Positions 24,569 through 33,226 of a stretch of 55,899 nucleotides of DNA are shown here, piece after piece. The notes beneath the pieces are model-generated. The model made no database searches and was not told the origin of the DNA. It saw only the letters and a list, made by a program, of their open reading frames with translations. Position numbers and translations under genes: made by a program. The stretch spans positions 1 through 55,899 of the IMG/VR virus record IMGVR_UViG_3300032053_000095. One strand, given 5' to 3'. The DNA is from a virus. The stretch's first letter is position 1. Each line of letters starts with the position of its first letter.

Positions 24569-27325
24569 TTATAAATCCCCTAAATCCTGCCCATCATCTT
24601 CCTTTTTTGTCTTTTCTACCTCAAAAACGTTCTTTAGGATTTCCGGGGTAAGCTCATTATTGAGGTCAAAAAGCCATCTACCTGCAACCGTACCCTTAAC
24701 CCTCGTGGTGTCCCAACCCAAGCAATAGGGTTCTTGCTTCAGGATTTTGGCAACCTCTCTACTACTTGGAAGTTCATATTTACGGGTTACTGATTCCCCA
24801 TTTATCTTTCCTAAGAGCATCGGAAGGTGAATTTCAAGTTGATGTATTTCCTTAAAATCCCTATCGGCAGTCCTATGAAAAGCTACTTGTTCATCAAGTT
24901 TCCCTGATTTATGGAGAATATCCAAACCCTCCCAAAGTAACCCTATAATTTCCTCTTGTTTTTGCTGTTCAATTTCATAGTTAGCAAGTTTTATAGCAAA
25001 CCCACATATCTTATCTTTTTGGCTTTCAAAATATGGTTCAGTAAGTGCTCCGGCTACCGCTACCGCCCAAACTTGTGCTTGCCTTGGAGATGCTATTTCT
25101 TGCTTAAATTTAGCAGCTATCTCCTTATATTTAGCCATGAATTCAGGAAATAGGGGTATTCTATTCTTTACCCAATTAAACCCTATTTTGGCTAGTTCCG
25201 GCTCTAATCTAAGTATATCCTCATAATACTTGTCATTCCGTTCTTGTTGAGTTATTTCAAAGGTTACGAGTCTTGAATTAAGCCCTGAATCATTCGTAGC
25301 AGTTTCACCATCAACTATCAAACAACCCCTTACCGCAACCTGTCTTATTTTTAAAGCATCATTCTTAATACCTTTTGAAGCAGAAGAACGGTCAAAAATA
25401 TTCCTAAAAAATCCATGGAATTTCTGCCCCTCTCCTTCCCTATTTCTATAATCATCCGCCCAAACAGGCAAACTTGAATAATAAGCTAATCTCCTTTCAA
25501 TCCCAACTCCAGTGGTTCCACCTTCCCTTAAAGAGATCGCTTTTACTCCTTCAAGTCCAATCATATTCATAAGCCAGCCACACATTATGGATTTCCCACT
25601 TTCTTTTTTACCATGAATCATAAGAATAGGAAAAAACTTATTTTTCTCAAAAAACATCTTGCTCCATAAACAAGATTTTAACCATCCTATCGCTATCGCC
25701 ATTTTAAGATTTCTATTTTTTATAAGCAATTTAAAAATATCTTCCTTGAAATTTTCAATACCTCCTACTGATTCAGTAAGCGGAAAATAAGGAATTTCTG
25801 ACCTTACTCCTGCTTGAGTAGTAAGTGCTGGAATTTTAATTGAATCCTTTTCATTCAAAGTAAGATACCCATCTTTAAGCGGAACAATTTCACCAGTATT
25901 AGCAACGAATATATTATCAGCGATAAATCCTTCATCAATTTCCCCTACACATTCAACCTCTCTTACGATTTTAGGTTTATAAGCAACTCCCCAGAATTGA
26001 ACCAGAGAATTTAAATCATTATCATTCCCTTGAAAAAGACAAGTTTCATTGCAGTTATTTAATAAAAACTCTTTTAATTTTCCAGAATTACTTAAAACCG
26101 TTCCATCCATAAATACTGTATTCTCAAGTTGCCCGTGTTTTATTTTTACTTTCCTTACCCTTAGTTCCTCATTTTGAATAATAATCGCTTCAACTTTCCC
26201 TATCCAATTTGTAAGTTTAATTTCCATTTCTTTATCATGTACGAATTTTGAAATATAATAACCATCCGGTTTCTCCCTAATCAAACTTTGCATTTCAGGA
26301 GAAGGTCTATCAGCTTTAATCTGTAATCCTTCAAAAATTTCCTTTCCGTTTTCTTCATCCCTTATGGTTTCATCTATATCTATTTTATCAGGAGGGAATT
26401 TCATAACAAAAATATCACAATTACTAAAATTTTTCGCTAATCTTTCTGTATCTCTTTTCCCTTCAAAATCAGCATCAAAACAACTATATAATGTAATGAG
26501 TTCAAAGGTTTTTAGATAATCAATCTGCTCTTTAGTCAAAGTTCCTACTGAACCTGCCGCATTAACTCCGATATCCCAAAGTGAAACTACATCATCTTCA
26601 CCTTCAACTGTTACTAAATCAACTCCGTTTTTAATAATATCTTGATTATACCAAACTGAATCCTGTATTCTAACATTCTTAGGCATTTGTTGTTTTTTTA
26701 ATTTATTCGGATCTTTATTTCTAAAATAACTTATCTGACCATTTACTACAAAAGGATATGTAAAAGAACCTTCGGGAACAAGAGTTAATCCGCTCGCTTT
26801 CACTAAATCTTTATCATATAAAGCATTAATTCTTTCTATTAAAGTTCCATCATTAAATCCGATTTTAAAATGAGTAATGGCTTCATAGGAATGCTTGCGA
26901 TATTCAAGTAGATAATTCAAAGGATTTATTTTTAGTCCACGCCATTGATATATAGTCTGGCAAGTAAATAATATATCTTGTGCTATTTCACAATAATCTT
27001 GTCGCATTGAATAATAATCAACTTCTGATTTCTCAAATTTCTTGATTTTTAAATCTTCCGCAAATTTACTAATTGATGCTCTATAAGAAGAAAGTTTATC
27101 ATATTGTTTTCTAAACTGGATTAAATCTCCGATGAAGGTTTGACATTGGAAACAGAAATATTTATCATCTTGGCTTAATCTCGCACATTCATGCCCTCCG
27201 CAAAAACAACATTCAGGTAGATTTTTCCATAACCCTATCGCTTTAAATTGTTGCTCCGTTCTTTGTTCAATATAACTTTCAAGTGTTTGCGAAGATTTTA
27301 TTTTTTCTATAATAGATTGTTGCAT
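24569..27325 (-). CDS. Primase-helicase (zinc finger, TOPRIM, P-loop ATPase)
   Basis: 918 residues. A DnaG-type zinc finger lies at 39-61 (CCFCGGHEC ... CFQC). A TOPRIM domain shows Glu241 in VTVEGEDDVVSLW and the acidic pair in SCFDADFEGKRD (284, 286). A C-terminal P-loop ATPase has Walker A HGKKESGKS (571-579) and Walker B LPVWADD (624-625), close to DUF927-type phage helicases. It should unwind DNA and prime replication. The iteron-like cluster lies just downstream. No DNA polymerase gene was found, so host polymerase is probably recruited. Confidence 0.88.
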   Translation of the reverse strand: MQQSIIEKIKSSQTLESYIEQRTEQQFKAIGLWKNLPECCFCGGHECARLSQDDKYFCFQCQTFIGDLIQFRKQYDKLSSYRASISKFAEDLKIKKFEKSEVDYYSMRQDYCEIAQDILFTCQTIYQWRGLKINPLNYLLEYRKHSYEAITHFKIGFNDGTLIERINALYDKDLVKASGLTLVPEGSFTYPFVVNGQISYFRNKDPNKLKKQQMPKNVRIQDSVWYNQDIIKNGVDLVTVEGEDDVVSLWDIGVNAAGSVGTLTKEQIDYLKTFELITLYSCFDADFEGKRDTERLAKNFSNCDIFVMKFPPDKIDIDETIRDEENGKEIFEGLQIKADRPSPEMQSLIREKPDGYYISKFVHDKEMEIKLTNWIGKVEAIIIQNEELRVRKVKIKHGQLENTVFMDGTVLSNSGKLKEFLLNNCNETCLFQGNDNDLNSLVQFWGVAYKPKIVREVECVGEIDEGFIADNIFVANTGEIVPLKDGYLTLNEKDSIKIPALTTQAGVRSEIPYFPLTESVGGIENFKEDIFKLLIKNRNLKMAIAIGWLKSCLWSKMFFEKNKFFPILMIHGKKESGKSIMCGWLMNMIGLEGVKAISLREGGTTGVGIERRLAYYSSLPVWADDYRNREGEGQKFHGFFRNIFDRSSASKGIKNDALKIRQVAVRGCLIVDGETATNDSGLNSRLVTFEITQQERNDKYYEDILRLEPELAKIGFNWVKNRIPLFPEFMAKYKEIAAKFKQEIASPRQAQVWAVAVAGALTEPYFESQKDKICGFAIKLANYEIEQQKQEEIIGLLWEGLDILHKSGKLDEQVAFHRTADRDFKEIHQLEIHLPMLLGKINGESVTRKYELPSSREVAKILKQEPYCLGWDTTRVKGTVAGRWLFDLNNELTPEILKNVFEVEKTKKEDDGQDLGDL

Positions 27326-27328
27326 TTT

Positions 27329-27511
27329 TTATCCCTTCTTTTCTAGGTTAATTTTAACTAAACATTTCTTTTCATTATAATTCTTACAGTTATATCCGAA
27401 TAAGCATACACGGGTAGTAATTTTCTTCTGCCCCATAAATCCTAATTTATCATAAAAAAAATCAGGACAATCTGGGAAATTACAAATCTTCGCTATTGGT
27501 TCGTATCTCAT
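27329..27511 (-). CDS. Cys-rich small protein
   Basis: 60 residues with ICNFPDCPDFF, RVCLFGYNCKNYNEKKC: five Cys in C-x4-C and C-x5-C-x6-C spacing, probably metal binding. It ends 4 bases before the primase-helicase start. Function unknown. Confidence 0.6.
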   Translation of the reverse strand: MRYEPIAKICNFPDCPDFFYDKLGFMGQKKITTRVCLFGYNCKNYNEKKCLVKINLEKKG

Positions 27512-27512
27512 T

Positions 27513-27773
27513 TTATACTCCCAGTGAAAGTTGATTTATGTGCCTTGAATTTTGCTTGAAATACTGATACTTTTCCCAGTATCCTAAACCTTGATAAAAA
27601 CATAACTTAAATTGAGCATAAAAAATTTTCAAGGTAAATTTCTTAATCTGCATAACCTTAATGTAATTGTCTAAATGAGAATCAAATTCATATAAACTTA
27701 ATCTGCTTTCAAGATTTTCAAACACCTTCTTTTTCTCTAACATTTTCATCGGTTGCTCTTTCCAGTTAGTCAT
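27513..27773 (-). CDS. Small helical protein, unknown
   Basis: 86 residues from ATG 27773, chosen for AAAGGAGG upstream (a reading from 27797 is possible). Helical and aromatic (FYAQFKLCFYQGLGYWEKYQ). One base separates its stop from the next start. Not recognised. Confidence 0.6.
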   Translation of the reverse strand: MTNWKEQPMKMLEKKKVFENLESRLSLYEFDSHLDNYIKVMQIKKFTLKIFYAQFKLCFYQGLGYWEKYQYFKQNSRHINQLSLGV

Positions 27774-27783
27774 TTTTCCTCCT

Positions 27784-27984
27784 TTATTTTTCTTCATAAA
27801 AGCACCTAAAAGCCAAAACTAATCCATGTATTTTTCCACAAACTTTTTTAGGAGAACATATATCATATTCAATACAATCTTTGCAAATAATATCCTTTAT
27901 ATCAGTTATCAAGAAATCCATTTTTACTATTTTAGGTGTTTTTTTCATAAAGATATTTAATAAATTCTTAAATGGATTTTTCAT
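27784..27984 (-). CDS. Cys-containing small protein
   Basis: 66 residues. IICKDCIEYDICSPKKVCG gives C-x2-C-x6-C-x5-C, a probable zinc or iron-sulfur site, followed by a hydrophobic C-terminus. It overlaps the preceding gene by 17 bases. Confidence 0.6.
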   Translation of the reverse strand: MKNPFKNLLNIFMKKTPKIVKMDFLITDIKDIICKDCIEYDICSPKKVCGKIHGLVLAFRCFYEEK

Positions 27985-28216
27985 ATTTTTTTCCTTCCAG
28001 AAAACTTAAAGCAAATTCCTTAGTTTTCTCACATTGTTCTATCGTAAAAAATCTAATATGACATTTTTCGGAAGGAATTTTTAGATACTTAGATAAGGAT
28101 TTATAACAATCAATTCTACTTCTTTTATAATTATTTCTACCTTTCCATATAGAATCAAATAATCTATGTGCTTCCAATCTCGCCTTACAAAGTTTAGGAT
28201 TATCAGAATAATACAT
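27968..28216 (-). CDS. DUF3268-like protein lacking the zinc finger
   Basis: 82 residues. KARLEAHRLFDSIW, then YKSLSKYLKIPSEKCHIRFF and a terminal Cys, match the C-terminal half of DUF3268 phage proteins, which normally start with a zinc finger. That N-terminal part is absent here. Function of the family is not established. Confidence 0.7.
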   Translation of the reverse strand: MYYSDNPKLCKARLEAHRLFDSIWKGRNNYKRSRIDCYKSLSKYLKIPSEKCHIRFFTIEQCEKTKEFALSFLEGKKYEKSI

Positions 28217-28217
28217 A

Positions 28218-28580
28218 TCAAATTCCTATTTTATTTCTACAATTAAAACAATTACAGGAAATATGATGCTTTTTGAAAATAGGTAATTTAATATTAAATT
28301 CATTTAATAATTCCTTTAATTGGTTATCTGTATGGTCATACCATTTATCTGAAATTTCAAATATATCGCCATTTTTAAATACATTCATTTTACAAGAACG
28401 TCCCTTGACATAATCCATCATTACAATACAACTATTATCTTTTTTAAATATATATTTTTCTGCTTCTTCATCTGTTAATGGTTGTGGATTATAATGTAAA
28501 AATCCTAATCCTTGTGGATTACTTAATTCATAAACCTTTTTAACAAATTTAACTAAATCTATTCCTGTAATATTTATCAT
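28218..28580 (-). CDS. Conserved phage protein with GLGFLHY and MDYVKGRSCKM motifs, unknown
   Basis: 120 residues. GLGFLHYNPQPLTDEEAEKY, MDYVKGRSCKMNVF and KWYDHTDNQLKELL correspond to a small protein seen in many phages, of unknown function. A C-terminal C-x-C-x2-C tail (CNCFNCRN) is an addition that could bind metal. Confidence 0.75.
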   Translation of the reverse strand: MINITGIDLVKFVKKVYELSNPQGLGFLHYNPQPLTDEEAEKYIFKKDNSCIVMMDYVKGRSCKMNVFKNGDIFEISDKWYDHTDNQLKELLNEFNIKLPIFKKHHISCNCFNCRNKIGI

Positions 28581-28588
28581 AAATCCTC

Positions 28589-29068
28589 CTAAATATTAAT
28601 TTTTAGTATCTCATATTTTACATAAAATTGTAGGATTTTATAAAGAGCATTACGCCCATTCTGATAACTATTAAAAAAAAGAGGAGTAATCCCGTATTTA
28701 ATCATAAAAGAAAATATTGTAGCATAAACATTTCCGGCAGGCAATATGCCTGGCGGTTGGTCATTTACAATTGAAAGATAATCTCCCTCAATAAGAATAT
28801 ACTTAAATTTCACATCTCTCATCTTTTCAAGTTCTCTACAAAATCTATCTCGTGATGAACCAGAAAAAGCAAAAAGCTCCGCGATTGCACCCTTACGTTC
28901 AATAATAATCTGGTCATAAAAATCCTTCCCATCATACCTCACACTATAATCCCCATAAGGAAGGCAAACTGAAATACTATTTGGAAACTTATAAGGTTGC
29001 TGTTCACGGGTATCCGTCAAAATCTGAAATCGGTTAATTAATTCATCCTGTTTTTCTTTTTGGTTCAT
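28589..29068 (-). CDS. ERCC4-type (XPF-like) nuclease
   Basis: 159 residues from ATG 29068, the start with AAGGGA upstream; 29086 is an alternative. LTDTREQQPYKF, LPYGDYSV, and IIIERKGAIAELFAFSG with RDRFCREL give the nuclease signature D-x-R-E...E-R-K of the ERCC4 domain. It would cut branched or flap DNA during replication or recombination. It overlaps the end of the upstream gene. Confidence 0.88.
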   Translation of the reverse strand: MNQKEKQDELINRFQILTDTREQQPYKFPNSISVCLPYGDYSVRYDGKDFYDQIIIERKGAIAELFAFSGSSRDRFCRELEKMRDVKFKYILIEGDYLSIVNDQPPGILPAGNVYATIFSFMIKYGITPLFFNSYQNGRNALYKILQFYVKYEILKINI

Positions 29069-29237
29069 AAATGAACATCCCTTCATTTATATATTGTAAA
29101 ACCCTTCCGGCTTGCATATTAATTACAACTGCCGCAGGTAATCTCCTATTTCCCATATTACCAAAACATTCACAATAAACTGACCTTCGTGCCCATGCAA
29201 GTTTTTGGATTTCCTCTACTGTATTTACTCTTTCCAT
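29043..29237 (-). CDS. Small conserved phage protein, unknown
   Basis: 64 residues. RRLPAAVVINMQAGRVLQYI with a final GMFIYEPK resembles a common short phage protein (x-R-P-A-A-x-V-x-N-M-Q) found near replication genes. Overlaps the ERCC4 nuclease gene. Role unknown. Confidence 0.65.
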   Translation of the reverse strand: MERVNTVEEIQKLAWARRSVYCECFGNMGNRRLPAAVVINMQAGRVLQYINEGMFIYEPKRKTG

Positions 29238-29780
29238 TTATAAATCCTCCACACTATCCACATCTTTCTTCGGTTCTTCTTTCGCTTTTTCTGATTTAGG
29301 TTTCTTTTCTTCTACTGATTTTTCAGGAGTAGTTTCGGCGGGAACATCTGAAATCGGCGCAGTAGGTTGTTCAAGTGGTGAAAAATTCAAAATCTTATTC
29401 TGGTCTTGGCTTGAATCTTGATTATTTTTTTCTAATCCTAAATCAATCAATCCTTCAGCTCCTATTATCTTTTCTTTAGGAATATTAATCGCTCCCTTAC
29501 TCCTAATTCCTATTGAAAACAAAAAATTGTGCCAAAGAAATGACATCCTTTGTTCCTTATCAGTCATTAATGACCGTTTGATATTTCCCATTCTTTGAGT
29601 TTTATTTACATCCCAAATTTCAAAAGTAATAATCACTAAGTTATTCCCTGCGTCGGACATCTTTTTATAAATATCCTTCGCTATAAATCTATACCTCCCC
29701 TTTTCAATCACATTACTTTTGATACCTTCAATTTCTCCATTATAACCAAATACTTCACTATCATTTTCTTGCTCGCCCAT
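29238..29780 (-). CDS. Putative ssDNA-binding protein (DUF669-like)
   Basis: 180 residues. The first ~110 fit the phage DUF669/SSB-like pattern: GRYRFIAKDIYKKMSDAGNN, LVIITFEIWD, then a helix and IIGAEGLIDL. The rest is a Pro/Glu/Lys-rich linker ending in the acidic tip DVDSVEDL, like the partner-binding tails of SSB proteins. Its position beside the nuclease and primase supports a role in covering single strands. Identity is by pattern only. Confidence 0.65.
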   Translation of the reverse strand: MGEQENDSEVFGYNGEIEGIKSNVIEKGRYRFIAKDIYKKMSDAGNNLVIITFEIWDVNKTQRMGNIKRSLMTDKEQRMSFLWHNFLFSIGIRSKGAINIPKEKIIGAEGLIDLGLEKNNQDSSQDQNKILNFSPLEQPTAPISDVPAETTPEKSVEEKKPKSEKAKEEPKKDVDSVEDL

Positions 29781-29807
29781 TGTAATGTTCCTCCGTTTTT
29801 ATTTTTT

Positions 29808-30194
29808 TTACTTTAAAATTACTTTTTCAATAACTGTTCTATTATCAATTTTTATAGGTGGAATTAAGTATTGCCTATAAATTAATTCCACTCTTTTTCC
29901 TGTAACTAATGCTTTTTGAACATCAGAAACTACTTTTGAATCTACATTAAAACAAAATTTTTCTGGTTCAACTGTTCCTGCAACTTCAATAGGTAAAGCC
30001 ATCAATAATTCTCCTTCCCAACTTTTAAAAATTAACCCCTTTTCACTTAATTTTGTTACTAATCCCATTCTTGAACCAGAAGAATATTTAGGAAAACAAC
30101 CAAAGGTTGCACAAGAAAACATTCCCCCTAACATAAGCATTAATAAAACTAAAATAAGTAAAACAAAACTAAAAGATTGTCCTTTATTATTCAT
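29808..30194 (-). CDS. Membrane-anchored or lipoprotein-like phage protein
   Basis: 128 residues. The first ~33 are strongly hydrophobic (FVLLILVLLMLMLGG) and run into FSCATFGC, possibly a poor lipobox. After the anchor comes GSRMGLVTKLSEKGLIFKSW with EGEL, a pattern shared by a widespread phage protein family. Probably displayed at the cell envelope; an exclusion role is a guess. Confidence 0.7.
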   Translation of the reverse strand: MNNKGQSFSFVLLILVLLMLMLGGMFSCATFGCFPKYSSGSRMGLVTKLSEKGLIFKSWEGELLMALPIEVAGTVEPEKFCFNVDSKVVSDVQKALVTGKRVELIYRQYLIPPIKIDNRTVIEKVILK

Positions 30195-30203
30195 AAATCC
30201 TCC

Positions 30204-30887
30204 TTATAAATCCTCAATTTTTTCACTCCGAATTATCGGAACTCTCTTAAAAGTAATAGGTATCCCGGGAATTTCCCTCGTTCCCGCGTCAATAAGTTTC
30301 TGTACTGTTTTCTTATCTAAAATCTTCAACCTTACTCCATTGAAAATCTCTGGAACTTTATCAATCTGAACTCCGTTCTCATCAAAAGAATAATCATCTC
30401 TGTAAGATACTCCTTCTTCTTTTGATTCTTTAACTTCTACGGGAGGTGGAGGTGGAGGTGGGATTGCTCCTTTCTTTTCTGCTTTTTTTACTTCCTTATT
30501 ATAAGCATCCTGCTGTTCTTTTCTTATTTTTTCTTCCTCTATCCTTCTTGCTTCTGATTGTTTAGTTTCATAATCTGATAATTGTCCTCTTAAACCTTCG
30601 TAAGAATCTTTTCCTGCAAGTTCAATAAGACTTTTTGAAAAAGGTTTAATCAGATTTTCCCAAAACTTAGTATGATCTTTTAAGGGTTTAACTATTTCTT
30701 TAAGTTTTTTATCAAAAATATCCGCAAGCCCTTCTAGTTCTCTTACTAAATCAATACCTTTTTTCTTCGTTTCCTCATCTATGATTTTTAATCCTTTAGC
30801 TTCAAGAATTAACGTTTCATAACGAGGTTTAAGTTGTGCTATTTCATGTTCGTGATTTAATTCTACTGAAATTTTAGTTTTCTGCAT
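30204..30887 (-). CDS. Coiled-coil recombination-region protein with poly-proline stretch
   Basis: 227 residues. Residues ~20-130 are helical coiled coil (EETKKKGIDLVRELEGLADI, and KQSEARRIEEEKIRKEQQ), recalling coiled-coil proteins encoded near RecT in many phages. A run of seven prolines lies near residue 147. The acidic end (EKIEDL) resembles that of the putative SSB. Function unknown. Confidence 0.65.
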   Translation of the reverse strand: MQKTKISVELNHEHEIAQLKPRYETLILEAKGLKIIDEETKKKGIDLVRELEGLADIFDKKLKEIVKPLKDHTKFWENLIKPFSKSLIELAGKDSYEGLRGQLSDYETKQSEARRIEEEKIRKEQQDAYNKEVKKAEKKGAIPPPPPPPVEVKESKEEGVSYRDDYSFDENGVQIDKVPEIFNGVRLKILDKKTVQKLIDAGTREIPGIPITFKRVPIIRSEKIEDL

Positions 30888-31036
30888 TAATCCTCCTTTA
30901 TCTTATTTTTTTTCTTCCAAGAAAAAAGTACCATTCCGCTTAGTGCTTTTATTTCAAGTTCTACACAAACACCATCTATAAAATTTTCCTTAATAGTAAA
31001 TTCTGAATAAGCAGTTAATTTTTCACTTTTTTCCAT
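30887..31036 (-). CDS. Small protein (49 aa), unknown
   Basis: ATG 31036 begins 4 bases after the upstream stop, with GAGGAGG somewhat far upstream (about 12 nt). Its stop overlaps the next start (TAATG), suggesting coupling. Beta-like N-terminus and a Lys-rich end. Not recognised. Confidence 0.5.
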   Translation of the reverse strand: MEKSEKLTAYSEFTIKENFIDGVCVELEIKALSGMVLFSWKKKNKIKED

Positions 31037-31040
31037 AAGT

Positions 31041-31325
31041 TTAAAGTTCCTCCTCTTTCTCTTTCTTTATACTTAATTTTTCATTACCAGTTTTAATTTC
31101 TATAAATAATTTCCTACCTTTTGAATCTTTCAAATGCAACTCTCTCTTACTATTTGCTTTTAAAAGTGGTAAGAGTTTCACTTTTTCATCCTCAAGTTTT
31201 TCCCTCTCATCCCAACAGGATTCCCATAATTCAATAACAATTTCTGCCTGTTTTTCAAGTTCCGTTTTCGGTGGCATCCCGCTTAGTTCCTCTTGTTTCT
31301 TACCATTCTTTGCTTTACTTGCCAT
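31041..31325 (-). CDS. Coiled-coil small protein, unknown
   Basis: 94 residues. Basic N-terminus (MASKAKNGKKQEEL), a long helix (EKQAEIVIELWESCWDEREK) and a beta-like C-terminus. It overlaps the preceding coiled-coil gene by 11 bases. Not recognised. Confidence 0.65.
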   Translation of the reverse strand: MASKAKNGKKQEELSGMPPKTELEKQAEIVIELWESCWDEREKLEDEKVKLLPLLKANSKRELHLKDSKGRKLFIEIKTGNEKLSIKKEKEEEL

Positions 31326-31572
31326 GCTTTATTACCTCCCATACCTTCCTAAAAAATCCCTGTTTACCAAACGCCTGTTCCTTACTCTTATATATAAAAA
31401 CTTCTTTCTTTAAAGATTTATTTTCTTCACTTAATCTCTCCATCTCATCTTTAAAAGTTTTAATATTTTCAAGATAAGTTTTAATCATAGTAGGACTACA
31501 CATTTTAAGCAGATTCACCATCCTTCTTTTTTGAGATTTTAATTTCATAATAAGCGTTTTTCTTCTGTTCAT
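31315..31572 (-). CDS. Coiled-coil basic protein, unknown
   Basis: 85 residues, helical throughout, with heptad-like spacing in FKDEMERLSEENKSLKKEVF and a basic N-terminus (MNRRKTLIMKLKSQKRRM). Possible DNA- or protein-binding adapter; nothing diagnostic. Confidence 0.6.
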   Translation of the reverse strand: MNRRKTLIMKLKSQKRRMVNLLKMCSPTMIKTYLENIKTFKDEMERLSEENKSLKKEVFIYKSKEQAFGKQGFFRKVWEVIKHGK

Positions 31573-31588
31573 TCTTTCGTATCTCCTT

Positions 31589-31879
31589 TTATTTAGTTAA
31601 TTCATTAAAAAGTAATTCTCTTTTCTCAATAGATTTTCTTAAATTAATAATACTTGCTGCTAATGAAAGTCTTAATGCTTTGATAGTATCTTCTTTTATA
31701 AACCAATAATTTTTATTCAACCCTTCCTTTGATAAACGTTTTCTCCAACCTACTCCAACTATATAATTATTTTTAGTTTCACCTACTATTTCACGTTCTA
31801 TAATAAGTTCAACTGGATTGCTGATTTCTTTCCAATCTATTTCATTAAGACTAAAACTATATATATATTTCTTATTCAT
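31589..31879 (-). CDS. Small protein, unknown
   Basis: 96 residues, with alternating beta segments (PVELIIEREIVGETKNNYIV) and a C-terminal helix. Overlaps the upstream gene by 4 bases. No family recognised. Confidence 0.6.
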   Translation of the reverse strand: MNKKYIYSFSLNEIDWKEISNPVELIIEREIVGETKNNYIVGVGWRKRLSKEGLNKNYWFIKEDTIKALRLSLAASIINLRKSIEKRELLFNELTK

Positions 31880-32082
31880 TTTTTCTCCTTGTTTTCTTTA
31901 ATATGTAATACTTTTATACCTTTAACTTGATTTTCTTTACCGAAAATAATCATAAATCTTTTACTTGGAAATGCTTTTACTAATTGTCTATCAAGAAACA
32001 TAACAGATTGATAATTCATATCGGGCAAACAAATAATATCTCCGTCCTGAATATTGAATTTCTTAATCTCTTTAATTTCCAT
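31876..32082 (-). CDS. Small protein, unknown
   Basis: 68 residues, MEIKEIKKFNIQDGDIICLP with a beta-helix-beta pattern and a Lys-rich end. It has a GGAG-type site. Function unknown. Confidence 0.6.
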   Translation of the reverse strand: MEIKEIKKFNIQDGDIICLPDMNYQSVMFLDRQLVKAFPSKRFMIIFGKENQVKGIKVLHIKENKEKK

Positions 32083-32094
32083 TTTTCTCTCCTT

Positions 32095-32232
32095 TCACCA
32101 TTTCAACATCATCTTACATTTTCTTCTGCAATACCATAAACTTCTACCTAAAACACAAAACGGCTTCATAGTTCCCAAAGAAATCTGATAATAATGACAT
32201 TCCACAATTTTCTTTTTCTTACTTTTTCGCAT
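32095..32232 (-). CDS. Possible small Cys-containing basic protein
   Basis: 45 residues from ATG 32232 (MRKSKKKKIVECHYYQISLG), overlapping the end of the upstream gene. Four Cys and many Lys/Arg. No ribosome site is visible, so this may not be expressed. Confidence 0.35.
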   Translation of the reverse strand: MRKSKKKKIVECHYYQISLGTMKPFCVLGRSLWYCRRKCKMMLKW

Positions 32233-32461
32233 AGTTATAAATAATCTGCTTAGCTTCACGAATCGCGGTAACGAAATCAAAAGGGGATACTAAATTTTCC
32301 TTTCTATAATAAGCAGAAAGAATCTCTTGACAATCTAGTGAATTCTCAAAGTAAAATACTACTTTATCATCAGATTTATTCCTATCAATTTTAGTAAAGG
32401 ATTTTTTAACCGCGAGAAGCAATGCTATTTCATAAAGATTTGCTGTTTGGAAGGAACTCAT
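32219..32461 (-). CDS. DUF5659-like protein
   Basis: 80 residues. TANLYEIALLLAVKKSFTKI, VVFYFENSLDCQEILSAYYR and VTAIREAKQIIYNY fit the DUF5659 pattern (small alpha/beta phage protein, often with a final helix). First gene after the promoter at 32527-32555; TGAGG precedes the ATG. Activity unknown. Confidence 0.7.
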   Translation of the reverse strand: MSSFQTANLYEIALLLAVKKSFTKIDRNKSDDKVVFYFENSLDCQEILSAYYRKENLVSPFDFVTAIREAKQIIYNYAKK

Positions 32462-32526
32462 GCAACCTCATTTAATATCAATATTTAATATAAAATATAT
32501 AATATAATTATTTCCTATCTTTCATA

Positions 32527-32555
32527 ATACTACTAAACTAAAATATACTTGTCAA
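32527..32555 (-). promoter_or_regulatory. Sigma70-type promoter
   Basis: TTGACA (32555-32550), 17-bp spacer, TAGTAT (32532-32527) on the minus strand. It lies in the AT-rich 110-base gap 32462-32571 and reads into the gene starting at 32461. Confidence 0.7.
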
Positions 32556-32571
32556 GGGGTTTAAATAAACA

Positions 32572-32943
32572 TTAAATCTCCTCTTTTATCGTCAGTAAAT
32601 CAGGATTTTCTCTAATATTTCCTATAACTAACATCTGTTTTATAATCAAATTTCCAAGTCCATAATTAATAGATTTTCCTTCTTTCTTTTCATCGGATTT
32701 TTGAATATAAAAACTCCCTTGATTCTGTTCCCATACTATTATTCCTTTACCAAAATGAAACTCAACAACATCACCTTCATAAATCTCTTTAGTTTTTCTA
32801 TCATGGAATTCCGTGAACCATTCAACCTCATAATTCATAAAACAGAATTCAATTTTCCATTTTCTCCAATCCGCTTTATTCTTTAAATCTACATAAATAA
32901 ACCTTGACTTCTTTGAATCCCAAAACCTGCATTTTAATCTCAT
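32572..32943 (-). CDS. YopX-family protein
   Basis: 123 residues from ATG 32943, chosen for GGAGGGAATT upstream. The YopX pattern is clear: opening LKCRFWDSKK, FTEFHDRKTKEIYEGDVVEF, and the terminal MLVIGNIRENPDLL. YopX proteins are beta-rich hexamers common in phages, without a settled function. Confidence 0.88.
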   Translation of the reverse strand: MRLKCRFWDSKKSRFIYVDLKNKADWRKWKIEFCFMNYEVEWFTEFHDRKTKEIYEGDVVEFHFGKGIIVWEQNQGSFYIQKSDEKKEGKSINYGLGNLIIKQMLVIGNIRENPDLLTIKEEI

Positions 32944-33098
32944 AATTCCCTCCATACTATTATTGTAGTATTAAAATCATTTTCACTTTTTCCCCTATAT
33001 ACTTTTTCAATTTTAAATTTATTAAAATGTGGTCTCATTCTTTTAATTTCTTTTTTAGTTAATTTCCAACCATAAACTACCGCATAAACATTCTTCAT
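32940..33098 (-). CDS. Small basic protein (52 aa), unknown
   Basis: ATG 33098 follows AGGAGGG; the stop overlaps the YopX start (ATGA). Basic helix TKKEIKRMRPHFNKFKIEKV after a short beta strand. Clearly coupled on both sides. Not recognised. Confidence 0.6.
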   Translation of the reverse strand: MKNVYAVVYGWKLTKKEIKRMRPHFNKFKIEKVYRGKSENDFNTTIIVWREL

Positions 33099-33099
33099 T

Positions 33100-33216
33100 T
33101 TACCCTCCTAGTTTAGTTCCACAATAAATACAAAATTTATAAATATCCACATTCATATTACCACATTTATTACATTTTATATGTTTTATTATTATTTCCT
33201 TTTTCTTAGCTCTCAT
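33100..33216 (-). CDS. Mini zinc ribbon (38 aa)
   Basis: ATG 33216 behind AAAGGAG. KCNKCGNMNVDIYKFCIYCG is a minimal C-x2-C-x11-C-x2-C ribbon, the size of zinc-ribbon domains found alone in some phages. Ends one base before the next start. Confidence 0.65.
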   Translation of the reverse strand: MRAKKKEIIIKHIKCNKCGNMNVDIYKFCIYCGTKLGG

Positions 33217-33226
33217 TTAAACTCCT

